The notes: generated by a model from the sequence alone, not told the origin. Positions 42,199 to 50,495 are shown, counted from the stretch's first letter. The stretch: DNA of 64,000 bases from JAKAVN01 sp963796565 (GCA_963796565.1 CAWCMA010000004.1:62001-126000), one strand, 5' to 3'. A program made the numbers and translations.

Positions 42199-42251
42199 CT
42201 TTTAGACCAAATTGACCGCTGAGTCAATGTACTGACCGTGCGGTCTGTCAA
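42199..42251 (-). promoter_or_regulatory. Promoter and overlapping inverted repeats for the CDP-alcohol transferase unit
   Basis: On the minus strand, TTGACT (42227-42222) and TAAAAG (42204-42199) are separated by exactly 17 bases, placing transcription start 15-20 bases before TTG 42176. Two inverted repeats overlap or abut the -35: ATTGAC-CGCTGA-GTCAAT at 42211-42228 and GACCG-TG-CGGTC at 42234-42245. These look like repressor or activator sites of the TetR type. The remaining bases to 42377 lead to the divergent HAD gene, for which I could not fix a promoter. Confidence 0.6.
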
Positions 42252-42377
42252 GCCGTTTGTCCGTCAACCCGCTCCAAGCCCTGTTCATAACTCTTAACTT
42301 TTGCGTAACCACGCCCGGCTCCGTACTTAACGGTCTCATTTGTAGAGGCTCAATGCGAGGGCTGCTAAACTGACGCG

Positions 42378-43130
42378 GTGGCCAGTCCTACCCGGGCGAT
42401 CTTGTTCGACTTCGGCGGCACACTCGACCATCCACACCATTGGCTGGACCGTTTCGTGCGCCATTACCATGCGGCAGGCATGCAGCTTGGCCGTGCCGAA
42501 TTGGATGTCGCCTATTCGCATGCCACACGCACTGCTTACCAGGCCGGCGACGAGATCCATGGCCACAGTCTGCGCGAACTGGTGAAGGTGCTGGTCGCGC
42601 ATCAGTTCGACCATCTCCATCGCCACGGACCCGACAGCGTTCGCGAGCAGCTCACGGACCTCGGCAAGGATCGTGATAGCCTCGCCGATCGCATCGCTTC
42701 CGGCTTCGCCGAGGAATCGGCCGAGGGACTCGCGCGCAGCCGCGGGCTGCTCAAGGAGCTATCGCACGACTTCAAGCTCGGCGTGGTTTCGAATTTTTAT
42801 GGCAACCTCCAGGTAGTCCTGGTCGAGGCCGGCATTCGCGAGCTAATCCAGGTTGCGATCGACTCCAAGCACATGCGTGTCTTCAAACCCGACGAGCGCA
42901 TTTTCGTGGCCGCACTCAAGGTGCTCGACTTGCCGCACAACCAGGTCGCGATGGTGGGTGATTCGCTGCACAAGGATTGCGCACCAGCGCGCAAGCTCGG
43001 CATGCGCTCGATCTGGCTGCGTGGGCAGCACGCGGGACCCGGCGAGCATCCGCAGGCGCAGGATGCGGCCGCGGTGGCAGACCATACGATCGACACACTG
43101 GATGCGTTGAAAGATCTGAAATGGAGTTGA
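42378..43130 (+). CDS. HAD-superfamily hydrolase, subfamily IA-like
   Basis: This 250-residue HAD protein from GTG 42378 has motif I as ILFDFGGTLDH with nucleophile Asp11, but the second catalytic Asp (two residues on) is Gly13, as in a subset of DFGGT-type HADs. Motif II is GVVSNFYGN, motif III Lys lies in RVFKPDERIF and motif IV is VAMVGDSLHKDCAPARKLGM. An all-helical cap fills residues 20-110. The family usually removes phosphate from small metabolites. It opens a five-gene run, with the NTP transferase starting 10 bases later, so it probably trims or prepares a phosphorylated precursor. Confidence 0.8.
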   Translation: MASPTRAILFDFGGTLDHPHHWLDRFVRHYHAAGMQLGRAELDVAYSHATRTAYQAGDEIHGHSLRELVKVLVAHQFDHLHRHGPDSVREQLTDLGKDRDSLADRIASGFAEESAEGLARSRGLLKELSHDFKLGVVSNFYGNLQVVLVEAGIRELIQVAIDSKHMRVFKPDERIFVAALKVLDLPHNQVAMVGDSLHKDCAPARKLGMRSIWLRGQHAGPGEHPQAQDAAAVADHTIDTLDALKDLKWS

Positions 43131-43140
43131 AGGATCTCAA

Positions 43141-43908
43141 ATGATAGCCGCGTTCCGCGGGGCGATTATCGCGGCCGGGCGCGGCGAACGTCTGCGCGGT
43201 GCGGTGAATGATCTTCCCAAGCCGTTGGTCGAGCTTGGCGGCGAGACAATGCTGGTGCGACAAGCGCAAATGTTGCGTGAGGTGGGAGCGGAGTCCGTGC
43301 TGGCGCTGGTCAACTCCGAGACCGCCGGACTCCTCGCGGCGCGCGCGGTCCGCATCCCCCCTTGGATGAAGCTCCAGGTGCGCGACACGCCGAGTTCGAT
43401 GGAATCGCTGTTTGCGCTGGCCGAGCACATGCGCGGCGCACGGCATTTTTTGTTGGCCACGGTCGACGCGGTGGTCGACGCGGCTGAGCTTGGCCGCTTC
43501 GCGGCGCGCGCGCTGGAGCTGACCGCCGACGGAGCGGCGCGCGTCGACGGCGCGTTAGCGGTGGTGCGATGGCGCGGAGATAAGCGTCCACTGTTCGCCG
43601 AAGTCGCGCCGGACAGCACGATCGCAACGCTCGGCGAGCGCGAGAGCGCGACGGTTACGGCGGGCTTCTACTGGCTGCCCGCGGCGATTTTCGGCTTTGC
43701 GCCGCAGGCCCGCGCCGCGGGCTTCGACGCGATGCGCAAGCTGCTGGCGATGGCGGTTGCGAGCGGGATGCGCCTCGCTGCGATCGAGCTCGAGGCGACG
43801 ATCGACGTCGACGAGTCGGCGGATCTTGCCGCCGCGCGCGCGATGGTTGGCGATGCGCCGATGCGGAGCCGGAGCGGGAGCGGCAAGTCTGACGGGAGCG
43901 CCGGCTAG
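43141..43908 (+). CDS. Sugar-phosphate-type nucleotidyltransferase
   Basis: This 255-residue NTP transferase has the canonical loop GAIIAAGRGERLRGAVNDLPKPL followed by VELGGETMLVRQAQML. A likely metal-binding Asp lies in LLATVDAVVD near residue 108. Lys143-region DKRPLFAEV and TAGFYWLPAAIFGF follow. Such enzymes join an NMP to a sugar- or alcohol-phosphate. Beside a CDP-alcohol phosphotransferase a CTP-dependent reaction is likely, for example making a CDP-cyclitol or CDP-polyol, but base preference cannot be read. The C-terminal 20 residues are Ser/Gly-rich. The ATP-grasp gene starts 2 bases after the stop. Confidence 0.8.
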   Translation: MIAAFRGAIIAAGRGERLRGAVNDLPKPLVELGGETMLVRQAQMLREVGAESVLALVNSETAGLLAARAVRIPPWMKLQVRDTPSSMESLFALAEHMRGARHFLLATVDAVVDAAELGRFAARALELTADGAARVDGALAVVRWRGDKRPLFAEVAPDSTIATLGERESATVTAGFYWLPAAIFGFAPQARAAGFDAMRKLLAMAVASGMRLAAIELEATIDVDESADLAAARAMVGDAPMRSRSGSGKSDGSAG

Positions 43909-43910
43909 CG

Positions 43911-44756
43911 ATGCGCGCGCTCGGGGTTTATCGCGAGCCGGTATTTTCGCCCGGCAAGGTCGAGCACGATGCCGCGATCCTTGACGCGGTGCTGGCCGAA
44001 CTCAAGCGCCATGGCGTTGAGATCTCCGTCGTCAGCGCCGCGCACTTTGTCGAGGATTCACCGGTCGGCGCCGACCTGGTGCTCGCGATGTGCCAGGGTG
44101 AGCGCGCGCTTGGCCGCCTGGTGGCGCTCGAGCAGCAGGGCGCGATCGCGGTCAATTCGGCGCTCGCGATTCGCAACTGCTACCGCGATCTTCTGTGCGC
44201 CGGCCTGGTCCATGCCGGCGTCCCCGTGCCGACCGGCGCGTTGGTCAGGACCGGCTCGCGCCCGCCGGATCTGTCGCCGCTCGGCGTACTGGACCTCGAC
44301 GCGCCGATGTTCGTCAAGCGCGGCGACCTGCATGCGCTTGCGCCCGACGACGTGCAGCGGGTAGAAAGCCGTGGCGCGTTGCGCTCGGCGCTGGCCGGGA
44401 TGGCCGAGCGCGGAGTGCCGGTCGCCTACGTGCAGCAGGCGGTCGAGGGCAGGGTGGTTAAGTTCTACGGCGTCAGCGGCGGCGAATACTTCGCGGCGCT
44501 GGATGAAGAGCGCGGCGAGAGCGAAGAGGGTTCGATCTCCGAGCAGGTGCGGCTCGAACTGGCGCGGAGCGCCGCGGCTGCCGCCGCCACCCTGGGTTTG
44601 GAGGCGTGGGGCGGTGATGCGGTGATCGACGGCGAGCGTTTTATGATGATCGATTTTAACGACTGGCCCAGCTTCAGCCGGGTACGCGAGGCCGCGGCCC
44701 GCGCGATCGCGCGCCGCTGCCTGAGGCTCGCGCGCCGGCCGCGCCAGGGCGCCTGA
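43911..44756 (+). CDS. ATP-grasp domain protein (RimK/ITPK-like)
   Basis: This 281-residue protein has an N-terminal Rossmann-like region (GVYREPVFSPGKVEHDAAILDAVLAELKRHGVEI) and an ATP-grasp core. The core shows AIRNCYRDLLCAGLVHAGVPVPTGALV, the nucleotide-binding Lys in APMFVKRGDLHAL, VAYVQQAVEGRVVKFYGV, and the metal-binding end ERFMMIDFNDWPSFSRVREAA. The ending D-x-N-x-W-P-S-F recalls inositol-trisphosphate kinases as much as amino-acid ligases of the RimK type. Either phosphorylation of a cyclitol or ligation of an amino acid would suit the cluster. The gene is 2 bases from the NTP transferase, so the two are translated together. Confidence 0.78.
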   Translation: MRALGVYREPVFSPGKVEHDAAILDAVLAELKRHGVEISVVSAAHFVEDSPVGADLVLAMCQGERALGRLVALEQQGAIAVNSALAIRNCYRDLLCAGLVHAGVPVPTGALVRTGSRPPDLSPLGVLDLDAPMFVKRGDLHALAPDDVQRVESRGALRSALAGMAERGVPVAYVQQAVEGRVVKFYGVSGGEYFAALDEERGESEEGSISEQVRLELARSAAAAAATLGLEAWGGDAVIDGERFMMIDFNDWPSFSRVREAAARAIARRCLRLARRPRQGA

Positions 44757-44794
44757 ACCATATTTTTCCCGGGAGGGCGTAGGTAGACCGCAGC

Positions 44795-46282
44795 ATGAGC
44801 AAACCCCAAGCGCCGATGCCGAGGACGGCCGGCGGATCGAAGGTCGCCGCAGAAGGACGCAAGGCCGGCAGTGGAACCAAGGCCGCCGACGGATCCGCGA
44901 TCGCGCCCCAATCGCAGGTGCCGCGCAGGCCCGGCCTCCAGCCTAAAATCACCACGGCGGTTCCCGGGCCAAATTCGCGCGCGTTGTTCGCCGACGAGCA
45001 GAGCCATATCGCCCCCGGCCGCCAGCGTATCTCGCTGCTCGCCGGCCTCGCGTTCGATCATGGCGAGGGCGCGACGCTCACCGACGTCGACGGCAATGTG
45101 TTCGTAGATTTTTTCGCCGGCGTCGCCGTCGCGAGCCTCGGTCACGGCCATCCTGCCCTGGCGCAGGCGCTCGCGCGCCAGGCCTCGCGGCTCATCGTCG
45201 GCACCTTCGCCACGCCCGAGCGCGCCGAGGCCTTCAAGATGCTCGGCGAAGCCGCGCCCGCCGGCCTCAACCGTGCTCATCTGTATAGCGGCGGCGCCGA
45301 GGCGGTGGAAGCGGCGCTCAGGCTCGCGCGCTCCAAAACCAAGCGGCACGAGGTGCTGAGCTTCTGGGGCGGCTTCCATGGCAAGACCGGCGGCGTGATC
45401 GGGCTTATCGGTGACGAATCCAAGCAGGGCTACGGCCCGCTACCCGGCGGCCAGTACATGGTGCCGTATGCCGACTGCTATCGCTGTCCATTCAAGCTGG
45501 AATATCCCGAGTGCGGAATGTACTGCGTCGACTTCGCGCGCCAGCAGCTCAAGCATAGCTCGGCGGGTGCGCTGGCGGCGGTGGTGGTCGAGCCGATGCA
45601 GGGGACGGCGGGCAACGTGATTCCGCCCGACGACTACCTGCCCGCGGTAAAAGAGCTTGCGCATGAGCATGGCGCGATGCTTATCGCGGACGAGATGATC
45701 ACCGGCTTCGGCCGCACCGGTCGGATGTGGGGAATCGAGCACAGCGGCGTCGCGCCCGACATCATGACGGTCGGCAAGGGGATGGGCTCAGGCTTCCCGG
45801 TCTCCGGCGTGTTGCTCAGCGAGGAGTTGGGGCGGAGCGAGCCATTTGGCAAACCGAGCGCGTCGTCGTCGAGCTACGGCGGCAATCCGCTGGCTGCGGT
45901 GGCGGTCGCCGAGACCCTGCGCACGATCGAGCGCGAAGGACTGGTCGAAAATTCCGCGATCGTTGGCGCGTTCATGCTCGAGCGCCTGATGCATCTCAAG
46001 CAAAAATACGAATTCGTCGGCGACGTGCGCGGCAAGGGCCTGCTGATCGGGCTGGACCTGGTGCGCGATCGCAAGACCAAAGAGATGCTCGGCCGCTCGA
46101 TAACCGAGACCATTTTCAAGGAGGCGCTCAAGCGTGGCCTGCTGGTGATGGGTTATTTTCCACGCATGCGGATCAATCCGCCGCTGGTCATCACGCGCGA
46201 ACAGGCCGAAGCGGGAGTCGAGATCCTGGACGAGGTTTTCGCCCACGTCCGCGACCATCTCGACTGGCGCAGCGCCCCGTAA
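44795..46282 (+). CDS. Class III PLP-dependent aminotransferase
   Basis: This 495-residue fold-type I aminotransferase has a class III pattern: DVDGNVFVDFFAGVAVASLGHGHP, YSGGAEAVEAALRLAR, the cofactor Asp299 in MLIADEMITGFGRTG and the PLP lysine Lys328 in VGKGMGSGFPVSG. A Cys-rich insert YRCPFKLEYPECGMYC (229-244) is typical of 4-aminobutyrate-type enzymes. The first 55 residues are a low-complexity Pro/Lys/Ala extension not usual in the family. It moves an amino group to a terminal aldehyde or ketone, and in this context it would make an amino-alcohol or amino-cyclitol. HpnO-like hopanoid chemistry is an alternative that I cannot exclude. Confidence 0.88.
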   Translation: MSKPQAPMPRTAGGSKVAAEGRKAGSGTKAADGSAIAPQSQVPRRPGLQPKITTAVPGPNSRALFADEQSHIAPGRQRISLLAGLAFDHGEGATLTDVDGNVFVDFFAGVAVASLGHGHPALAQALARQASRLIVGTFATPERAEAFKMLGEAAPAGLNRAHLYSGGAEAVEAALRLARSKTKRHEVLSFWGGFHGKTGGVIGLIGDESKQGYGPLPGGQYMVPYADCYRCPFKLEYPECGMYCVDFARQQLKHSSAGALAAVVVEPMQGTAGNVIPPDDYLPAVKELAHEHGAMLIADEMITGFGRTGRMWGIEHSGVAPDIMTVGKGMGSGFPVSGVLLSEELGRSEPFGKPSASSSSYGGNPLAAVAVAETLRTIEREGLVENSAIVGAFMLERLMHLKQKYEFVGDVRGKGLLIGLDLVRDRKTKEMLGRSITETIFKEALKRGLLVMGYFPRMRINPPLVITREQAEAGVEILDEVFAHVRDHLDWRSAP

Positions 46283-46303
46283 ACCAGAAATAAAGAGTTG
46301 GCA

Positions 46304-46780
46304 ATGGCTGAGGATGCTGGAAATCGGGGACTGTTCTGCGACCTCGCGGGCACGCTGGTGAAGATGGATGACACTCGCCAGCTTCCGCTTGGCGCCGACG
46401 GAAAAATCGTGGTCGAGCTGCTCCCCGGCGTGGCTGAGAAGCTCCATCCGATACGCGATCATCTAATCTTCGTCGTCACCAACCAGGCGGGAATCGCGCG
46501 CGGGAGACTTAGCCTCGACCAGGTCGAAGCGGCGATCGGCGAGCTCGATCGCCAGCTCGGCGACATCGTGACCGGATGGCAGATCTGTCCGCACGACGAT
46601 GCCGACCAATGCGGGTGTCGCAAGCCCAAGGGTGGAATGCTGACCGAGTTGGGCGCGACCTACGGCGTGGACATGGCGGCCTCGACGATGGTTGGCGATC
46701 AGGAAATCGACGCCGCGGCGGCGCGCGCGGCGGGCGTCGGCCATTTCATCCGGGCGCGCGACTTCTTCGGCTGGGAATAG
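46304..46780 (+). CDS. HAD-IIIA (HisB/GmhB-like) protein lacking the second catalytic Asp
   Basis: This 158-residue protein of the histidinol-phosphatase/heptose-bisphosphatase group has motif I as GLFCDLAGTLVKM: Asp13 is present, but the general acid/base Asp two residues on is Ala15. Other motifs remain: FVVTNQAGIARGRL, the zinc loop CPHDDADQCGCRKPKGGML with its Cys and His ligands, and TMVGDQEIDAAAARAAGV. Loss of the second Asp usually abolishes phosphatase turnover, so the protein may be slow, act as a phosphotransferase or bind ligand only. ATG 46304 is preferred over TTG 46298. It ends the five-gene operon, 21 bases after the aminotransferase. Confidence 0.78.
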   Translation: MAEDAGNRGLFCDLAGTLVKMDDTRQLPLGADGKIVVELLPGVAEKLHPIRDHLIFVVTNQAGIARGRLSLDQVEAAIGELDRQLGDIVTGWQICPHDDADQCGCRKPKGGMLTELGATYGVDMAASTMVGDQEIDAAAARAAGVGHFIRARDFFGWE

Positions 46781-46899
46781 CCTGTCGCATCGCGGACCTT
46801 TCAGGGCGCTTGGCGGACCCAACTTGACCGACGCAATGAAAGCCGACACTCTGATGTACGTGTGTCGGCGGGAGCGCAAACGCTGTCGGCAATGGCTTG

Positions 46900-47244
46900 A
46901 TGCAGCTCATATCCAAGACAACTCGCACGACAGGTAGTCGAGGCTGGATGCGCGGGATAGCCGGCTTTGTGGCCGCTATTTTGTTGCTCGCGCAGTCTGT
47001 CGGCGCTGCGCATTTCCATCCTCTTCCGTCGCAACAGAAGTATGCGACGAACGCCACCGTCAGCGTTGACGGGCTTTGCGCGCTCTGTTTGGTCCGCTTC
47101 CATAGCCCGGCCACATTCGTCGTAGCGCCTCATCCGACGGCGCCGGCGCTGACGGAAGTGACGGCGCTCCGCACGACAAGTGCTGCGCCGCGTTCCTCTC
47201 ACCGTTCGCATCTCTTCGGCAGGGCTCCGCCCGCGTCGGTCTGA
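46900..47244 (+). CDS. Small membrane/secreted Cys-His protein before the TonB receptor
   Basis: This 114-residue protein has one hydrophobic segment (GIAGFVAAILLLAQSVGAAHFHPL, near 19-42), probably a signal anchor, followed by a Cys-x2-Cys with nearby His (LCALCLVRFHSP) and a Ser/Thr/Pro-rich tail. The layout resembles small proteins such as DUF2946 that lie upstream of TonB-dependent metal receptors. HFHPL and CALC could bind copper or zinc. TTG 46897 directly precedes the chosen ATG 46900. It is about 110 bases upstream of the receptor on the same strand. The annotation rests on pattern and position, not on a firm family match. Confidence 0.5.
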   Translation: MQLISKTTRTTGSRGWMRGIAGFVAAILLLAQSVGAAHFHPLPSQQKYATNATVSVDGLCALCLVRFHSPATFVVAPHPTAPALTEVTALRTTSAAPRSSHRSHLFGRAPPASV

Positions 47245-47280
47245 ACCCCCCCGTTTCGAAAAGCTGAATAGTCGATACGC

Positions 47281-47302
47281 GTGGCTTTTTGCCACGTGTG
47301 GC
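47281..47302 (+). promoter_or_regulatory. Two mutually exclusive hairpins in the TonB-receptor leader
   Basis: GTGGC (47281-47285) can pair with GCCAC (47291-47295) across a TTTTT loop, or that same GCCAC can pair with GTGGC at 47298-47302 across GT. The site is 54 bases before the receptor start codon and could act as a simple RNA switch or protein site. No known riboswitch consensus is apparent. Confidence 0.3.
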
Positions 47303-47355
47303 GCCGCGCGAGCGACATCACGGCGGCGCAGCGCTTTGCATTGGAGGAGTGCGAG

Positions 47356-49746
47356 ATGCGATCGTTCCCAATCCTTGTGCTCGGATTGGCAACTCTGCTG
47401 ATCCAGTTATTTGCATCGCCGGTCGACGGCGCACAGGCGTCGAAGCCGGCCGGAAAAACCATCACCGGAACGGTTACCGATGCGCTCGGCAGGCCGCTTG
47501 AGGGCGTCGGGCTCGAACTACAGAACAGCGCAGGCAGAATCGTCGCCAAGGCGGAGAGCGACGCCAAGGGCCACTTCACCTTCGCCAACCTCGCGCTCGC
47601 GGTCTACGCCGTCGTCGCCTCGAAGGCGACCTTCAAGACCGCGACCGCGATCGTCAGCGTCACTGGGCGGGGGGCAAAGCCCATGATGCTCGCACTTCAG
47701 TCGGAAGCCGCGCTCAGCATGGCGGTAGTCGCGCAGCGCCTTAATAAGGCGCGCAACAGCCTGTCGCCCGAGACTGGCGGAAGCGTTTACCGCTTTAGCG
47801 ATAAAGCAATTCAGGATTTACCCCAAGGCAACAATACCGCGCTCAATCAGGTGCTCCTTCAGGCGCCCGGCGTGGTGCAGGATTCATACGGTCAGCTCCA
47901 CGTCCGGGGTGACCATGCCAACCTTCAGTACCGGATAAACGGGGTTCAGTTGCCGGAAGGCATCACCGGATTTGGCCAGGTGATAAGCCCGCGCTTTGCT
48001 CAGAACATCAGCCTGCTGACTGGCGCCTTGCCTGCACAGTTTGGACTGCGCACCGCCGGCATCATCGACATCCAGACCAAGGAGGGCTTGCTGGATAACG
48101 GCGGCGATGTCGAATTCTATGGCGGACAGCGCTCGACGATTCAGCCGAGCTTCGAATACGGCGGTTCCGAGGGCAATCTCAACTACTTCGTGACCGGGCA
48201 ATATTTCAGCACCACCCGCGGGGTGGAACCGCCGACCCCCGGTCCCTCGCCGATTCACGACCAGTCCTACCAGGGGCAGGGATTCGGCTATTTCTCATAT
48301 TTTCTAAACCCCACGACGCGTCTGAGCCTGATCACGGGATCGGCCGTGAACCACTTTCAAATTCCGGCGAATCCCGACCAACCGCAGGTTTTCGCGCTCG
48401 CCGGGGTTCCGATCTATCCGTCGGCTGGGGTCGATGAAAACCAGTTCGAACAGAACTACTTTGGGGTGTTCGCCCTTCAGGGAACTGTCGGGTCGAACTT
48501 CGACTATCAGATCGCTCCATTCAGCCGCTATTCGACCGTCTCCTTCGACCCTGATTTCGACGGCGACCTGATCTACAACGGCGCCGCTTCCAGAGTGTTT
48601 CGCAGCGATTGGGGCAATGGCGTCCAGATCGATACGACTTACAGAGCATTCGCGTCGCATACTTTTCGCCTTGGCGGCTACTTCGACGCCGAACGCGCGG
48701 AGATCGACAATCACGAGGCGACGTTCCCGATCGATCCCGCCACCGGAACTCCCTCGACGGTCCCTATCTCGATCGTCGACAACAAGGCTCTCCAGACCTG
48801 GATCTACAGCGTCTACGCGCAGGACGAATGGAAGCCGATCGAGAAGCTGACGATCAACTATGGCGTGCGCTTCGACCTCTACGACGGCTTGACGAGGGCG
48901 GACCAGGCGAGTCCGCGTGTGGGCGGGGTCTATCAGCTCTTCAAGGGCACCACGCTCCACGCCGCCTATGCCCGTTACTTCACGCCGCCGCCGACCGAAC
49001 TCGTCACCGTCAGCAGTATCCAGAAATTCGCGAGCACGACCGGCGCGCCGGCTTCGCTTGGCAATGGCAATCCCACCGTGGAGCGCGACCACTATTTCGA
49101 CGCCGGGGTGACTCAGCAGATAATTCCCGGACTGAATGTCGGAATCGATTCGTACTACAAGAAGGCAGCCGACCTGATCGACGAAGGCCAGTTCGGACCC
49201 GCGCTGATCTTTGAGACATTCAATTACGCGAAAGGCCGCGTTTACGGTGTCGAGCAAACCAGCTCGTATACCCACGAAAATCTGTATCTGTACGAGAACT
49301 TCGACTACAGCGTCGCGCAGGGCACCCAGGTCGAGTCCGGGCAATTCAATTTCGCGCCCGATGAGCTCAAATATATCAGCGATCACTACATCTTCCTGGA
49401 TCACGATCAGACTTTTTCCGCTTCGGCCGGCGCCGTCTACGCCTGGCGTGGATTCACCTTCAGCATCGACGGAATTTACGGCAGCGGGCTCAGAGACGGG
49501 TTCGCCAACACGGGAAACCTGCCGTACTACATTCAGATCAATGCCGGCATCGCCAAACGCTTCGTTCTGCCCAGGGCCGGCGCGATGGAAGTGCGCGCCG
49601 CGGTAGTCAACCTCAACGATCGCACGTACCAGATTCGCAACGGCACCGGGATCGGCGTCTTCGCCGCGCAATACGGTCCGCGCCGTGCCTTCTATGGCGG
49701 AATCAAATGGGATCTTCCTTCGTTCAGCCGGACTAGCGTGCAGTGA
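47356..49746 (+). CDS. TonB-dependent outer-membrane receptor
   Basis: The protein has 796 residues. A signal peptide (MRSFPILVLGLATLLIQLFASPVDGAQA) is followed by a carboxypeptidase-regulatory-like beta domain (GKTITGTVTDALGRPLEGVGLEL, residues about 30-120), the plug (NTALNQVLLQAPGVVQDSYGQLHVRGDHANLQYRINGVQLPEGITGFGQVISPRF) and a 22-strand-type barrel rich in aromatic residues (for example NLNYFVTGQYFSTTRG and FDYQIAPFSRYSTVSF). It imports a large or scarce ligand across the outer membrane with energy from the TonB-ExbBD genes that follow 56 bases later. Start ATG 47356 puts the signal peptide first and follows GGAGGAG. The ligand is unknown. The small Cys/His protein upstream hints at a metal. 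Confidence 0.9.
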   Translation: MRSFPILVLGLATLLIQLFASPVDGAQASKPAGKTITGTVTDALGRPLEGVGLELQNSAGRIVAKAESDAKGHFTFANLALAVYAVVASKATFKTATAIVSVTGRGAKPMMLALQSEAALSMAVVAQRLNKARNSLSPETGGSVYRFSDKAIQDLPQGNNTALNQVLLQAPGVVQDSYGQLHVRGDHANLQYRINGVQLPEGITGFGQVISPRFAQNISLLTGALPAQFGLRTAGIIDIQTKEGLLDNGGDVEFYGGQRSTIQPSFEYGGSEGNLNYFVTGQYFSTTRGVEPPTPGPSPIHDQSYQGQGFGYFSYFLNPTTRLSLITGSAVNHFQIPANPDQPQVFALAGVPIYPSAGVDENQFEQNYFGVFALQGTVGSNFDYQIAPFSRYSTVSFDPDFDGDLIYNGAASRVFRSDWGNGVQIDTTYRAFASHTFRLGGYFDAERAEIDNHEATFPIDPATGTPSTVPISIVDNKALQTWIYSVYAQDEWKPIEKLTINYGVRFDLYDGLTRADQASPRVGGVYQLFKGTTLHAAYARYFTPPPTELVTVSSIQKFASTTGAPASLGNGNPTVERDHYFDAGVTQQIIPGLNVGIDSYYKKAADLIDEGQFGPALIFETFNYAKGRVYGVEQTSSYTHENLYLYENFDYSVAQGTQVESGQFNFAPDELKYISDHYIFLDHDQTFSASAGAVYAWRGFTFSIDGIYGSGLRDGFANTGNLPYYIQINAGIAKRFVLPRAGAMEVRAAVVNLNDRTYQIRNGTGIGVFAAQYGPRRAFYGGIKWDLPSFSRTSVQ

Positions 49747-49802
49747 AGCACGCGGCTGCCGGGCTGACATGAACGCAAGAGACTGCACGCGAGGAATTAG
49801 CG

Positions 49803-50495
49803 ATGAATGAACTGAAGTCTGCTTTTGGTGAGCTGCAATATGGCGGCGCGATGGTATATCCGCTGCTCCTGCTCGGAGTTGTCGCCGTGCTGATCATTCT
49901 CGACCGAGCGGTGGCTTACTACCGATGCTTGCGATTGCCGCGCTCGCTGGCTGATCTCGTCGAGACCTACGACTTTTCCTGGGATGAGATGGGCCGGCAA
50001 CTGGCGGCGCTCGCGCCGGTGAATATCTACAGGCGGTTCTTCGGAGTGATTGGCGACAATCGCGACAAACCCGCATGGTGGGTTGAATCGCGGGCAGGCG
50101 ACGAAGCGGGCGACATCGAGAAGGGCCTCGGCCGTGGCTTGTGGGTACTTGAGACGGTGGTTACCGCGGCGCCATTGATGGGCCTGCTCGGAACCATCAC
50201 CGGCATGATGCAAGCCTTCAAAGTAATCGGCGGGTCGGGACTGGTCGCACCCACGCAAGTGACCTCGGGCGTGGCGCAGGCCCTGATCTCGACCGCCCTG
50301 GGCCTGTTGATCGCGCTCTTCGCACTGTTCGGGTTCAACTTTTTCGCGCGCATGCAGTCGCAGGCGCTCGATCATCTGGAGCGGTTGGGGTCGAAGTTGA
50401 TCGACCATATCCGCCTGGACGAGGAAACCGATGGGAAGGACACGATCGCCAGCGTGACCCAATTAACACCGCGAGAGGGGAGGGTCGGGCGATGA
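49803..50495 (+). CDS. exbB: ExbB/TolQ/MotA proton-channel protein
   Basis: This 230-residue inner-membrane protein forms the proton channel that powers TonB. Three helices are visible: MVYPLLLLGVVAVLIILDRAVAYY, WVLETVVTAAPLMGLLGTITGMMQAF and SGVAQALISTALGLLIALFALFGFNFF. The family motif AAPLMGLLGTITGM and the following GVAQALISTALGL carry the channel-lining Thr and small residues. Its stop overlaps the exbD start (ATGA at 50492-50495). Between the TonB receptor and ExbD/TonB, assignment to the ExbB rather than the TolQ branch follows from context. Confidence 0.92.
   Translation: MNELKSAFGELQYGGAMVYPLLLLGVVAVLIILDRAVAYYRCLRLPRSLADLVETYDFSWDEMGRQLAALAPVNIYRRFFGVIGDNRDKPAWWVESRAGDEAGDIEKGLGRGLWVLETVVTAAPLMGLLGTITGMMQAFKVIGGSGLVAPTQVTSGVAQALISTALGLLIALFALFGFNFFARMQSQALDHLERLGSKLIDHIRLDEETDGKDTIASVTQLTPREGRVGR

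Noticed and set aside
44795..46282. Naming the class III aminotransferase as HpnO
   Set aside because: It lies 9 kb from the hopanoid operon in another tight operon. The Cys-rich insert resembles 4-aminobutyrate-type enzymes, so no specific name is justified.
48304..49788. 494-codon minus-strand frame over the TonB receptor
   Set aside because: It is a shadow of the receptor gene, Arg/Val/Asp-rich without domain pattern.
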